A model generated the notes under the pieces. That model was not told where the DNA came from and ran no database searches. It was given only the letters and a program-made list of their open reading frames with translations. A DNA stretch of 39,362 bases from Verrucomicrobiaceae bacterium E54 (lineage in GTDB: Bacteria > Verrucomicrobiota > Verrucomicrobiia > Verrucomicrobiales > Akkermansiaceae). Shown piece after piece: positions 27,249-36,246 of this stretch (positions within the stretch are counted from its first letter, which is position 1; the number at the start of each line of letters is the position of its first letter). The DNA lies in NCBI GenBank assembly GCA_022548915.1, contig JAKZES010000050.1, positions 1 through 39,362 on the forward strand, given 5' to 3'. Made by a program: the position numbers and the translations under genes.

Positions 27249-28481
27249 ATGAGAATCATCCATCACCTTTTGGCGACTTGCCTGCTGCTCGGCAGCTCCG
27301 CGTGGGCAAAAGACCCCCTTCCCGACATCTACAAGGCGCTGGAGGGTAAGGACGCCAGGATTGATTCAATCACCGCCTACGCTATTCCTGTGGATGCGGA
27401 ACGCCGCTTCTCCTACCGAGTGCAGAAGGGCCGCCTCCATGTCTTTGTGCGCTTCAGCGCCGGTGGTCACTCTGGCTGGACCGAGCTCAATGCCACCAAG
27501 GCCATCCCGGATGGCCAACTGGCCGCCTACATGAGCAAGCAACTGAAGTGGTATTCTGAATTGAAGGGCCTCACCGTGACCGATGGCCTCAAGTATCTGG
27601 TCAACAGGCGCCCCAAGAACCGCAAGGAGCTCGAAGTCGCGGAAATGGCGCTGCTCGACCTTGCCGGCCGTTTGACTGGGATACCGACCATCGAGCTTCT
27701 CGGGCTCAAGGGCAAAGAGCCCGTTCCCGGTGTGTTCTGCATTCTCAGTGACGATCCCGCGCAGGTGGAAAAAATGGCGAAGTTGGCCGTGGAGCAAAGG
27801 CTCACCACCCACACCAAGGTGAAGCTCTTTGGCAAAGAGACAACCGACATCGCCGTGATCCAGGCGGCTCGCAAGGTGTTGGGCCCGGACGTCTATTTGG
27901 TGGGAGATGTAAATGGCGGTTACCGCCCGGAAGAAACTGAAGAAGACATTCAGCCCATTGCTGTGGCCTTGCTCAAACTGCACGGTGCAGGCCTCAGCGC
28001 CTGTGAGGACCCCGCCAAGATGAGCGCTGATCAATGGGTCGCCCTGCAGGATGCCGTCGGCGCCCTCGACATCCTGCCGGATGTGCCGGTGCGCCCCGCA
28101 TGGGATGCACCCAAGCAGATCAAACCCGGCATGGGACGGGTCTTCAATATGCATCCGGCCTGCATGGGCTCGGTGGCGGAAACCGTCAGCGTCGGCCGAT
28201 TGATTCAATCTTGGGATCGCAAGCTGATGGTCGGCGACTCCAGTCTCGTTGGCCCGGCCTGCCCCGCCTGGACCCAGATGGCCATCGGACTCGGTGCCGA
28301 CTGGGTGGAAGCGATTGAAAAGCCTCAGGAAAACGATGTCTTCATGCGCGTGCTCAAGCGCAATCCTGTCGGCCGCACCAAAGATGGCCGCTTCACCATC
28401 AAGGAATCGCTACCCGGCTGGGGCCTCGAACTCGACCAAGCCAAGCTTGGGGAGTTGGCCGGAGCGGTGGTCGAGCTATAG
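27249..28481 (+). CDS. Exported enolase-superfamily enzyme (mandelate racemase/muconate lactonizing-like)
   Basis: A 410-residue protein with a signal peptide (about residues 1-20, ending SSAWA) and an enolase-superfamily fold. Candidate catalytic residues are the KxK lysines K190/K192, with metal ligands D220 (DVNGG), E253 (CEDP) and D278 (LPDVP). Members of this superfamily remove a proton next to a carboxylate and carry out racemisation, epimerisation or dehydration, for example of acid sugars. Most are cytoplasmic, so export is unusual. Operator 5, P5 and leader C lie upstream, linking it to the sulfated-glycan locus. The actual reaction cannot be assigned. I chose the ATG at 27249 because of the signal peptide. 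Confidence 0.85.
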   Translation: MRIIHHLLATCLLLGSSAWAKDPLPDIYKALEGKDARIDSITAYAIPVDAERRFSYRVQKGRLHVFVRFSAGGHSGWTELNATKAIPDGQLAAYMSKQLKWYSELKGLTVTDGLKYLVNRRPKNRKELEVAEMALLDLAGRLTGIPTIELLGLKGKEPVPGVFCILSDDPAQVEKMAKLAVEQRLTTHTKVKLFGKETTDIAVIQAARKVLGPDVYLVGDVNGGYRPEETEEDIQPIAVALLKLHGAGLSACEDPAKMSADQWVALQDAVGALDILPDVPVRPAWDAPKQIKPGMGRVFNMHPACMGSVAETVSVGRLIQSWDRKLMVGDSSLVGPACPAWTQMAIGLGADWVEAIEKPQENDVFMRVLKRNPVGRTKDGRFTIKESLPGWGLELDQAKLGELAGAVVEL

Positions 28482-28559
28482 ACCCAACAGTCCAGGTCAA
28501 ATCAATCACTTGGCCTTGTTTGGCTTCTTTTCTTCCGTCGTCGAAGAGGCTGAAGCAGC

Positions 28560-29204
28560 CTACTTGCCGGCGGCGTCGAGAATCTTGTTCCACTTCTCCA
28601 GGTTCGCCTTTTGGGCCTCGAAGAGGGCGTCGGTGGAGTCGAGGATTTCGATCTTCTTGATCTTGTCGCCCTTGCCGTCGTGCTTCACGCCGCGTTCGCC
28701 GGTGTTGAGCTTGCCGACGATCTTGTTGACGACGTCCATGCCCTTGGTGACCTCGCCGAAGACCGAGTGGCGGTTGTCGAGGAATCCCGTGGGGACCATG
28801 GTGATGAAGAACTGGGAGCCGTTGGTGCCGGGGCCGGCATTGGCCATCGAGAAGATGCCGGCCTTGCTGTGCTTCAGCGAAGGATGGAATTCATCCTGGA
28901 ACTTGTAGCCGGGGCCTCCGCGTCCGGACTCCGTCGGGTCGCCGCCCTGGATCATGAACTGATCGATGACCCGGTGGAAGGCGATGCCGTCGTAGTAGCC
29001 GCGCTTGGCGAGGTTGAGGAAGTTGGCGACCGTGACCGGGGTCTTCGAGGCGAACATCGTGGCTTCGATGGTGCCCTTGGTGGTCTCCATCTTGATCCGG
29101 ATGTCCTTCACCTCGGCGGGCTTGGCTTCTTCCGTTTTCTCTTCGTCCGCGGCGAAGGCCAAGGGAGCGAAGAGGGCGAGTGCGATGGCGATGCGTCGTT
29201 TCAT
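28560..29204 (-). CDS. Exported cyclophilin-type peptidyl-prolyl cis-trans isomerase
   Basis: A 214-residue protein with a signal peptide (about residues 1-18, ending AFA) and a cyclophilin domain (about 35-190). Signatures include FHRVIDQFMIQGGDP, which holds the catalytic arginine, GTNGSQFFIT, and HSVFGEV. It helps envelope proteins fold by isomerising proline bonds. It lies 105 bases after the BatD-BatE gene on the same strand, separated by a heptamer repeat, and converges with the 27249 gene. A C-terminal helical extension of about 25 residues is present. Confidence 0.95.
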   Translation of the reverse strand: MKRRIAIALALFAPLAFAADEEKTEEAKPAEVKDIRIKMETTKGTIEATMFASKTPVTVANFLNLAKRGYYDGIAFHRVIDQFMIQGGDPTESGRGGPGYKFQDEFHPSLKHSKAGIFSMANAGPGTNGSQFFITMVPTGFLDNRHSVFGEVTKGMDVVNKIVGKLNTGERGVKHDGKGDKIKKIEILDSTDALFEAQKANLEKWNKILDAAGK

Positions 29205-29220
29205 GGGATGGTGGGTCTTG

Positions 29221-29276
29221 GATTTCAGATTTCAGATTTCAGATCTCAGAACTTGGAACTTGGAACTTGGAACTTG
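29221..29276. repeat. Heptamer tandem repeats (GATTTCA x4, GAACTTG x4)
   Basis: Eight consecutive 7-base units fill this gap: GATTTCA three times, GATCTCA once, then GAACTTG four times. The arrangement is exact in period. The minus-strand reading is CAAGTTC and TGAAATC. No promoter or terminator function is apparent. Confidence 0.92.
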
Positions 29277-29309
29277 GTTGCGGGTGCCGATTCGGAGATC
29301 GGCGGTCCG

Positions 29310-31733
29310 TCAGGCACTGCGGCCGTTGTCGGGTTCGTTGGTGAAGGTGGGTGGATCGGGTGTTCCGTCGGGCAGGATCAGGGAGATCGTGTCGGCCGAG
29401 ACCCAGCCGCGGGTGTCGTTGGTGAAGGCGATGTAGGCCCAGTCGCCGGAGCGTTTCAAGACCCGGCAGAGGGAACCGGCCGGGGCCTCGATGACCAGCG
29501 GGGCGTTGCGGGCGGCGTCGGTGCGGACCGAGGCGCGGTCGACGACAACCACTCCCTGCTCGGCCAGGGGTGCGAAGCGGGCGTCGTCGGGGTAATAATA
29601 CCAGCCGCAGAAACCCGTGCCGCTGACCAGCGGGGCGGTGACCAGGGCGGCCACCGCGGCGATCCGGAGCCGGGACATGGGATGGGTGGCGGGGAAGACC
29701 AGCAGACCCAGGCCGGCCAGCCAGGCACCGCCCCACATGAGATTTTTCCAGAGGCTCAGGGGCAGCTTGGCGATCGTGTACTGGTATTCGGGGCGCTCGA
29801 TGGTAATCGAGCCGAACTTGCGTTCGAAAAAGCGGAGATTCTGCCGGGCTTCGGCGTGGGTCGCATCTCGCGCCAAGGCCCGTCGCCAGTAGAGCGCCGC
29901 CTCGCCGGGAACGCCGAGCCGATAGGCGGCGTTGCCGATGTTGTAGAGTGTGTCGGCGGGAAGTTGTTCGTAGGGACCGCTGTCGAGCCACGCCTCGGCG
30001 GCTTCGCCGTAGCGCCCTTCCTCGTAGGCGGTGCGGGGATCCGGGGCCTCTTCGGCACGAGCCGGGGATACCGCCAGCAGGGCCGCCAGGGCCACCAGCG
30101 GCAGGGCGATCCGACGCAGTTCACGGAGGATGCGCTGACGTTCCGAGCGTTTGATCTTCTCCGAAGGCACGTCGTGGGTGAAGCAGGTCTGATCGCGCTT
30201 GGCGAGCACGTCGCGGACCAGATCGTCGTCGCGGTCACCGAGCCAGCGTTCGATGAACTGCCCGGCGGCGCGGTAGAACCCGGGCTGATCGGAAGGGGCC
30301 TTCTCCAATGCCCGGAAGGCCCGGCGGCGGGCGGTTTCCACCGGGTCCCGGCGCAACTTCGGCGCGAGGTGAAGCCGGAAGGCAAGACCGAGAAGGATCA
30401 GGGCGATGGCGGCGGGGACGAGCTGCCACCAGCGAAACGGGTCGAAGGAATCCGGGGCGGGCAGCAGCCGGCCTCCGGCATCGACGAGGCCGAGGATGTC
30501 GGTCATTTCCTCGATCGGCATGCCCCGCGCCGGCGGTACGGTGACGATTCCCCCGGGCGTGCGGGTGGAGGGCAGGATGTCCAGGGCGATGGGCTCGCTG
30601 AGCAGGCGGACGTAGCTCTCCTCGTCGGGGTCGAAATAGACGAGACGGAACGGGGGAATCTGGGGCTGGGGGACCAGCGGCCGCATGAACTGCCGGAAGG
30701 AGGCCGCGCCCGAGATGGCGCGACGCTCACTCAGGTCCACGCTGCTCGGCGGGTAAAGCTTCCACCCCTCGCTGGAAATCGGCTGCGGACAGTCGAGCGT
30801 GTCGAGGTTTCCCGTTCCCGAAACGATGACGTTCACGTTGATCGGATCACCTTCGCGGACCTCGGTTTCCGCGGCGGTGACGCTGAGTTCGAATTTCCCC
30901 ACGGCGTCCTCGAAACCCTCGGGTGCTCCCTCGGGAAGCGCCCGGGCCTCGAGTTCGAGGGCGGGGACGGTCAGGTTGGTCTTGGCGTAGAAGGCGCTGC
31001 CGAAGTCGCGGATCGAACGCTGGACGGTGATCAGGCGCAGCTTGGCGGGTCCGAGTTGCACCGGACCTTCGCGGGTGGCCGACAGGGTGCTCGGATAACT
31101 GACCGCGTAGTAGCGGCTCCCGAGCAGGTTGGCGCGACCGATCGACGGCTTGGGCTCGAACCGCCAGGCGGCGACGCCATCCCGGTCGACGTCGGGAATG
31201 CCCCAATCCTCCACGGTCTGGTCGGCCGGAAAGTAGAGCTTGAGTTCGGTGGGGACGACCTCCTTGACGAAAGGGATGTCCTTCAGTGACCGCAGGGTCG
31301 CCGCGTAGCGGATGGCCTGTCCGCCGACATCCACGGACGACCACTCGAGTTCGGTCTCGTCAAAGATGCGGATCTGGAAGGCGTCGGTGCTTTCCCGGTC
31401 GCCATCGATCTCGACGGTCGCCGATGGCACCTGATAGATGCCGGGCTCGTAGCTGGTGACCGTGTAGCGGAAGACATACTCGGGGCGTCGATTGAAAGCC
31501 AGGCGGCGCTCCGGACCCATCCCGAGCGGGCGGATGCTCAAGCCATCGACTTCGGGCACCCGCAGGCGCGCCCGGGGATCGAGGCGGCCGGGAATCACAT
31601 ACTCGACGAGTGCCTGCTCGCCCTTGACGAGGAACTGCGACGACACCTTGACCTCGACCCGGGCAAAGGCTGCAGCGGCTGAGAGCAGCAGGGCCGTCAG
31701 GGCGATCGCGGTCGTCTTGGAAAGAGTGTTCAT
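29310..31733 (-). CDS. BatD-BatE-type fusion protein
   Basis: An 807-residue membrane protein. After a signal peptide (about 1-25) comes a BatD region with beta-sandwich domains (about 25-400; SSQFLVKGEQALVEYVIPG and similar), then a membrane helix near residue 435 (WWQLVPAAIALILLGLAF). A second hydrophobic segment near 545 is followed by a TPR-like region (TAYEEGRYGEAAEAWL, ADTLYNIGNAAYRLG, EAALYWRRAL), two more membrane segments and a C-terminal SH3-like domain (VVVDRASVRT...WAYIAF..DTRGWV), which resembles BatE. The fused layout replaces two separate genes. It starts within the stop codon of batBC, so it is translationally coupled. Bat proteins are linked to aerotolerance and MoxR chaperone systems; the exact role is unsettled. 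Confidence 0.85.
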   Translation of the reverse strand: MNTLSKTTAIALTALLLSAAAAFARVEVKVSSQFLVKGEQALVEYVIPGRLDPRARLRVPEVDGLSIRPLGMGPERRLAFNRRPEYVFRYTVTSYEPGIYQVPSATVEIDGDRESTDAFQIRIFDETELEWSSVDVGGQAIRYAATLRSLKDIPFVKEVVPTELKLYFPADQTVEDWGIPDVDRDGVAAWRFEPKPSIGRANLLGSRYYAVSYPSTLSATREGPVQLGPAKLRLITVQRSIRDFGSAFYAKTNLTVPALELEARALPEGAPEGFEDAVGKFELSVTAAETEVREGDPINVNVIVSGTGNLDTLDCPQPISSEGWKLYPPSSVDLSERRAISGAASFRQFMRPLVPQPQIPPFRLVYFDPDEESYVRLLSEPIALDILPSTRTPGGIVTVPPARGMPIEEMTDILGLVDAGGRLLPAPDSFDPFRWWQLVPAAIALILLGLAFRLHLAPKLRRDPVETARRRAFRALEKAPSDQPGFYRAAGQFIERWLGDRDDDLVRDVLAKRDQTCFTHDVPSEKIKRSERQRILRELRRIALPLVALAALLAVSPARAEEAPDPRTAYEEGRYGEAAEAWLDSGPYEQLPADTLYNIGNAAYRLGVPGEAALYWRRALARDATHAEARQNLRFFERKFGSITIERPEYQYTIAKLPLSLWKNLMWGGAWLAGLGLLVFPATHPMSRLRIAAVAALVTAPLVSGTGFCGWYYYPDDARFAPLAEQGVVVVDRASVRTDAARNAPLVIEAPAGSLCRVLKRSGDWAYIAFTNDTRGWVSADTISLILPDGTPDPPTFTNEPDNGRSA

Positions 31734-33820
31734 CACCAGTCTTTTTCGGGTCTGCGGTATTCGATTCGGCCGGGGGAAAGGGCGCCTTTCTGGAGATCGG
31801 CATTCTCACGCAGGATGCGGCGGGCGGCATCTTCCTCCGTCTCGCCGGGTTTGGCGCCGGTTTCCTCGCCCTCGTCGGTCTCGCCGTCACCTTCATCCTC
31901 CTCGCCTTCATCCCCGTTGCCCTCCTGCTCCTGATCTTCGTCGCCGCTGCCGTCCTGCGGATCTTCTCCGGAGTCATTCGGTTGGCCCTGGTCGCGGGGT
32001 TCACCCTCGCCGTCCTGGGGTTCGCCGTCGCCTTCACCCTCCTGGGGTTCTCCTTCGCCGTTTTCGCCGGGAGAGGGCTGCGGGATGGCCTGGATCTGTT
32101 GGGCGTTCTCCTCCAGTTGGTCGAAAATTTCACGCAGCTTTTTCAGGTGCTTCACGGTGAGTTCGCGGTTGTGCCGCGAGTCCTCGAAATCCTGCGCGCC
32201 GTCGAAGTGGCGCACGGCGTCGATCCAGTCCGTCAGCAGGGAATTGAAGCGTTGCGAGCCGCGGCTTTCCTCGCCTTCCTCGGTTTCCTCGGCCATCCAC
32301 TCGGCGAGTCGCTCTTTGGCCATCTTTTCGAAACGTCCCAAAGTCAGGCCTTCGACGTCCGCTTCGTCGGGCATGTCGAGCAGGGCATCCGAAAGGCGGT
32401 CGAAGGCTTCCTCCTCCTTTTTCTCCTCGCTGTCCGTTGCGTCCTCTTCTTTCTCCTCGGGCACCCCGGGATAGGAAAGTCCGCCCGAGAGTCGCTGCCA
32501 GCCGATCTGGAAGAGCGTGTTGCCGAGGCCGTGATGGGCCGCCTGGAGCACCTCGGTGCTTCTGGAGCGGAGCGCTTCGCTGAATGCCCGGCGGGCGGTC
32601 GGGTAGTCGCCGCTCTGATAGGCGGCGGTGCCCTGCGCGAGGTGGTAGCGGAATCCCTTCTCGGAATCTCGATGCTGTTCGGCCAGGGAGCCGAAGGCGG
32701 CGGCGGCATCGGCAAAACGCTTTTCCGAAAGCGCCTGCCTGGCGTCGGAGTAGCTCGCGGCCGAGGCCTGCGGCAGCAGCAGGAAGAGGGCGAGCAGGGC
32801 GGTGGCGGCGGTCGCGGGAGCGGTTCCGACGCCGCGCCAGCGGGTCGCGGCGACCACCGAGCCGATCAGCAGGAGAATCGCCGGCAGCAGGAACCACTGG
32901 TAATAGTCGACCACCACCGTGCGCTCGCGTCCTTCCATCTGGACGCGATCGAGGTCGGCGACGGCGGTCTCCACCATGGCGGGAATATCAGCCCCGGAAC
33001 TCGCGATGGCAAATCTTCCGCCGGTCAGTGTGGCCAGGCGCTCCAGCGGGCGCGGTTCCAGACGGCTGATCACCTCGCTGCCGCTGCGGTCGCGGAAGCG
33101 TCCGTCGGCCATCGTGGGGTCCGGCACGAAGTCGCCCTCGGTGGTGCCGAAGCCGATGGTGATCACCTCGATTCCCGCCGCATTCGCCTTCTCGGCGACC
33201 TCGGCGATGCGACCGACGTGCTCCTCGCCGTCGCTCATCAGGATGATGGCGTTCTGGCGGGTTCCGGTTTCCTTGAGGGTCTCGATGCCGAGTTCGAGGC
33301 CGCCGACGAGGTTCGATCCACCGGTGGGAATCCAGTCGATCTCCACTTCGGTGATCGTCTCCCGCACGGCGTGGTGATCGACGGTCAGTGGCGCGAAAAG
33401 GTAGGCCGACCCGGCGAACCCAACGAGTCCGATCCGGTCGTTGGGCAGCGCCTCGAGCAGCTCGTAGCAGGTGGTCTTTGCCTGGGCGAGGCGGCTCGGC
33501 TTGATGTCGGGCGTCTCCATGCTCCGCGAAAGGTCGAGCACCATCAGGATGTTGCGGCCCATGATCGAGTCGGTGCGGGTGCCGCGATTGCTCTGCGGCC
33601 GCGCCAGGCAAATGATCAGCAGGGCGAGGGCCAGCAGCAGGCAGGCGAGGGAGATCCAGCGGGGCACCGGGCTGGCGCGCCTGATGAGGCGGCTCCTCAG
33701 GCGCGGCGCCACGAAGGCCTGCCAGCGCGCCGAGCGCAGGCGGGCGACCAGCACCGCGCCCGTCGCCAGCAGCGGCAGGAGCAGAAGCAGGAGCAGCCAG
33801 CGGGGTTCGGCCAGGGTCAT
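31733..33820 (-). CDS. BatB-BatC-type fusion: VWA domain plus TPR and acidic tail
   Basis: A 695-residue membrane protein. Residues 1-75 hold two membrane helices. A von Willebrand A domain follows, with the MIDAS motif D-L-S-R-S (MVLDLSRSMETPD). A membrane helix near 320-340 leads to a TPR-containing region (SEKRFADAAAAFGSLAEQH, YQSGDYPTARRAFSEALR). The C-terminus is a long acidic Glu/Gly/Asp-rich linker (GEPQEGEGDGEPQDGEGE and on) ending GRIEYRRPEKDW. The VWA part matches BatB and the TPR part BatC, fused in one gene. The ATG at 33820 overlaps the stop of batA by four bases; a longer open frame upstream is an artefact. Confidence 0.87.
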   Translation of the reverse strand: MTLAEPRWLLLLLLLPLLATGAVLVARLRSARWQAFVAPRLRSRLIRRASPVPRWISLACLLLALALLIICLARPQSNRGTRTDSIMGRNILMVLDLSRSMETPDIKPSRLAQAKTTCYELLEALPNDRIGLVGFAGSAYLFAPLTVDHHAVRETITEVEIDWIPTGGSNLVGGLELGIETLKETGTRQNAIILMSDGEEHVGRIAEVAEKANAAGIEVITIGFGTTEGDFVPDPTMADGRFRDRSGSEVISRLEPRPLERLATLTGGRFAIASSGADIPAMVETAVADLDRVQMEGRERTVVVDYYQWFLLPAILLLIGSVVAATRWRGVGTAPATAATALLALFLLLPQASAASYSDARQALSEKRFADAAAAFGSLAEQHRDSEKGFRYHLAQGTAAYQSGDYPTARRAFSEALRSRSTEVLQAAHHGLGNTLFQIGWQRLSGGLSYPGVPEEKEEDATDSEEKKEEEAFDRLSDALLDMPDEADVEGLTLGRFEKMAKERLAEWMAEETEEGEESRGSQRFNSLLTDWIDAVRHFDGAQDFEDSRHNRELTVKHLKKLREIFDQLEENAQQIQAIPQPSPGENGEGEPQEGEGDGEPQDGEGEPRDQGQPNDSGEDPQDGSGDEDQEQEGNGDEGEEDEGDGETDEGEETGAKPGETEEDAARRILRENADLQKGALSPGRIEYRRPEKDW

Positions 33821-34818
33821 GGACTCGGTGGCGGGTTGAGGATGAGGACCAGCGCGCCGAACAGCGCCATCAGCCCGGCGGCAGCCACAAACCAGGTGAA
33901 GAGCTCGGTGTCGTCGATCACCGTGTTCGGTTCGCTCTCGGACTTCTCCAGGCGGTCGATGGTCTCGAAGGTGTCGGCAAGCTCCGCCACGTTCTGCGCC
34001 CAGTAGTGCTCGGCTCCGGTGAGCGAAGCGATCTTGCGGAGGGTCGGCAGGTCGAACTCCTGGCGCGGAAAGCGCTGGATGCCGCGCGAGACCCGGCCCT
34101 CCTTGGTGCCGATGGCGACCGTGTAGATCTTGATGCCGAGTTTCTTGGAAAGCTCCGCGGCCTCGACCGGGGAGAGTTTTCCGGAGTTGGAGGCACCGTC
34201 GGTGATCAGGACGATGATCCGGCTCTTCGAATCCCGGGCATTGAGCTTGTCGGCGGAGGCGGCGATGGCGGAGCCGATGGCCGTGCCCTGCTCTTCGAGA
34301 ATGTCGAGGCGGACCTCCTTGAGCTTCTTCAGCAGCCACTCGTGATCGAGCGTGATGGGTCCGGAAATATAGGGCTGGCCCGAGTAGATCACCAGACCGA
34401 TGCGGTCGTCCGGCCGGCCCTGGATGAAGTCACGCACCACCGCCTTGGCCGCATCCATGCGCCGCAGCGGCCGTCCGTCGGGGCGGAAGAAGTCGTCGAT
34501 GCTCATCGACAGTGAGACATCGAGGGCGACGACGATGTCGATCCCGCTCGCCGTCCGGGCCTGGTATTCGTTGCGCCAGACCGGGCGCGCCATGCCGAGG
34601 ATGGCGGGGATGAGCGCCAGCATCAGCAGCGGAACCCCGATCGAGAAGGCCGTCCGCCGGACCTTGCCGCCGAGGCTGACCAGGATCGAGAGGGACGAGA
34701 AACTCAGTGCCGCCTCGGCACCGCGGCCCCGGCGGAGCAGGAGCAGGACCACAAGCGGCAGCAGCAGGAGCAGCCACTGGGGCTGGGCAAAGCGGAAGTG
34801 TTCGATGAACTCGTTCAT
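33817..34818 (-). CDS. BatA-type von Willebrand A domain membrane protein
   Basis: A 333-residue protein with an N-terminal membrane segment (about residues 14-28), a second one at about 57-75, a VWA domain with MIDAS D-V-S-L-S (VVALDVSLSMSIDDF) and metal-site segments GLVIYSGQPYISGP and LITDGASNSG, and a final membrane helix near the C-terminus. This is the BatA layout. It overlaps both neighbours by four bases, so it is translationally coupled between the DUF4381 protein and batBC. Confidence 0.9.
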   Translation of the reverse strand: MNEFIEHFRFAQPQWLLLLLPLVVLLLLRRGRGAEAALSFSSLSILVSLGGKVRRTAFSIGVPLLMLALIPAILGMARPVWRNEYQARTASGIDIVVALDVSLSMSIDDFFRPDGRPLRRMDAAKAVVRDFIQGRPDDRIGLVIYSGQPYISGPITLDHEWLLKKLKEVRLDILEEQGTAIGSAIAASADKLNARDSKSRIIVLITDGASNSGKLSPVEAAELSKKLGIKIYTVAIGTKEGRVSRGIQRFPRQEFDLPTLRKIASLTGAEHYWAQNVAELADTFETIDRLEKSESEPNTVIDDTELFTWFVAAAGLMALFGALVLILNPPPSP

Positions 34819-35327
34819 GCCGCGGAGTACTGGTGGACCTGGCCCAGGACGGACAAGGGGCGCTCGGTGAAATCGGCGGTCGCCGGGGACTTTCCGAACC
34901 GGTCATACTTTTCCTCGGCGAGCCGGGAGAGGAGCATCGAGACCTGTTCGCGGGTGCTTTCGGGGAAGCGGTTCAGCGCCTCGTGGCGGGAAAGGAACTC
35001 CTCGTGCGTCTCGAACAGCGAGGGGTCCTCGCAGACCTTGGCGAGGTAGAGCCGGATCGCGCCGGAAACCCGCTGGGCGGCCTCGCGGCGGGGAAGACCG
35101 GCACTTTGCTCGATTGCCTCGGCAGCCTCGCGGTAGGCGCGCTCGCGATCGACCTGCCGGATCGGCGGTGGCTGGGTCCTCCGGCGGCGGATGGCCGACA
35201 CGATCGTGACGACCAGCAGCAGCACTCCGGCACCGATCAGCGCCCATGCCCACCACGGCAGTCCCGGGTGGGACAGCAGCGGTTCGGCGGGAGCGAGATC
35301 CCGGAGTTGGAGCGAGTCGTCTTCCAT
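34815..35327 (-). CDS. DUF4381-family membrane protein
   Basis: A 170-residue protein with one membrane helix (about residues 25-45, WWAWALIGAGVLLLVVTIVSA) and a cytoplasmic helical domain (RLYLAKVCEDPSLFETHEEFLSR). It matches the DUF4381 proteins found between DUF58 and BatA genes in aerotolerance operons. Its start directly follows the DUF58 gene's stop, and its end overlaps batA by four bases. Function unknown; presumably a membrane partner of the MoxR system. Confidence 0.83.
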   Translation of the reverse strand: MEDDSLQLRDLAPAEPLLSHPGLPWWAWALIGAGVLLLVVTIVSAIRRRRTQPPPIRQVDRERAYREAAEAIEQSAGLPRREAAQRVSGAIRLYLAKVCEDPSLFETHEEFLSRHEALNRFPESTREQVSMLLSRLAEEKYDRFGKSPATADFTERPLSVLGQVHQYSAA

Positions 35328-36227
35328 CTAACGGACCCGTTTCCGGGCGCGGCGTTTGAGCATGCGGTGAAGGTCGTGCAAGCGGTCGCGATCGGTCGAG
35401 AGCCGGGCGAGATCGATGCCGTGCTTGCGGCAGATCTTTTCGAGTCCCTCGTGGCGGCGGCGCATGAGTTTTTCGTAGCCCATGCGCAGGTTGGCGTTGT
35501 TGGTGTTGACCGACACCTCCCATCCGGTTTCCGGATCGCTCAGGACCACGCGCCCGGCCCTTGGCAGCTCTTCCTCCAGCGGATCGGTTACTTCGAGCGC
35601 CAGGGTCTCGTGCTTGCGTGCCAGTTTTCCGAGCGGCTTGTCGAGCGGGTCGGCAAAGAAGTCCGAGATCATGAACACGACCGCCCGCCGCCGCAGGGTG
35701 CTGATCAGGAAATCGCAGGCACCGTCGATCGCGGTGCCGCCCTTGTCGGGGCGGGCGACCAGGATCTCGCGGACCATCCGCAGCAGGTGGCGGCTGCCCT
35801 TGGCCGGCGGGACGAACAGCAGGGGCTCGTCGGCGAACACCAGCAGCCCCACCTTGTCGCCGTTTCCGAGCGCGCTGAAGCCGAGGATCGCCGCGGCTTC
35901 GGCGGCCGCCTCGCGCTTGCTGAAGTGGACGCTGCCGTAATCGGCCGAACCGGAGACATCGACCGCCAGCACCACCGACAGCTCGCGTTCCTCGCGAAAC
36001 TTGCGGATGAAGGGCGTGTTCATCCGCGCGGTCACGTTCCAGTCGATGAAGCGGATCTCGTCGCCGTGCTGGTACTCGCGGAAGTCGTCGAAATCCAGAC
36101 CCTGACCACGGAACGAAGACTGGTATTCGCCGGAGAACGACTCGCGGACGAGACGCTTCGCCTTCAGCTCGAGCTTGCGGACCCGGGCAAGGATCTCCTC
36201 GATTTCCTCTTCGCTGGGCTGGTTCAT
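35328..36227 (-). CDS. DUF58 (VWA-like) protein, MoxR partner
   Basis: A 299-residue cytoplasmic protein with the DUF58 core (SFRGQGLDFDDFREYQHGDEIRFIDWNVTAR), followed by a VWA-like domain with AVDVSGSADYG in place of a MIDAS motif. DUF58 proteins work with MoxR AAA+ ATPases. The ATG at 36227 matches the family start; the longer open frame upstream overlaps moxR and is artefactual. It is the second gene of the moxR-bat operon. Confidence 0.92.
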   Translation of the reverse strand: MNQPSEEEIEEILARVRKLELKAKRLVRESFSGEYQSSFRGQGLDFDDFREYQHGDEIRFIDWNVTARMNTPFIRKFREERELSVVLAVDVSGSADYGSVHFSKREAAAEAAAILGFSALGNGDKVGLLVFADEPLLFVPPAKGSRHLLRMVREILVARPDKGGTAIDGACDFLISTLRRRAVVFMISDFFADPLDKPLGKLARKHETLALEVTDPLEEELPRAGRVVLSDPETGWEVSVNTNNANLRMGYEKLMRRRHEGLEKICRKHGIDLARLSTDRDRLHDLHRMLKRRARKRVR

Positions 36228-36246
36228 TCTCGAGGCCGAAGACGGG

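Noticed and set aside
28547-28561. Hairpin AGGCTG-AAG-CAGCCT at the cyclophilin stop
   Set aside because: Six-base stem overlapping the stop codon with no T-run in either direction; too weak for a terminator.
29221-29276. CRISPR-like array
   Set aside because: Seven-base units directly adjoining with no spacers; this is a simple tandem repeat.
28611-31289. An 892-codon plus-strand open frame across the cyclophilin and BatD region
   Set aside because: It spans two clear minus-strand genes and their intergenic heptamer array and has no recognisable domain.
31982-34006. A 674-codon plus-strand open frame opposite batBC
   Set aside because: Antisense to a VWA-TPR protein with intact motifs; low-complexity composition typical of GC-rich shadows.
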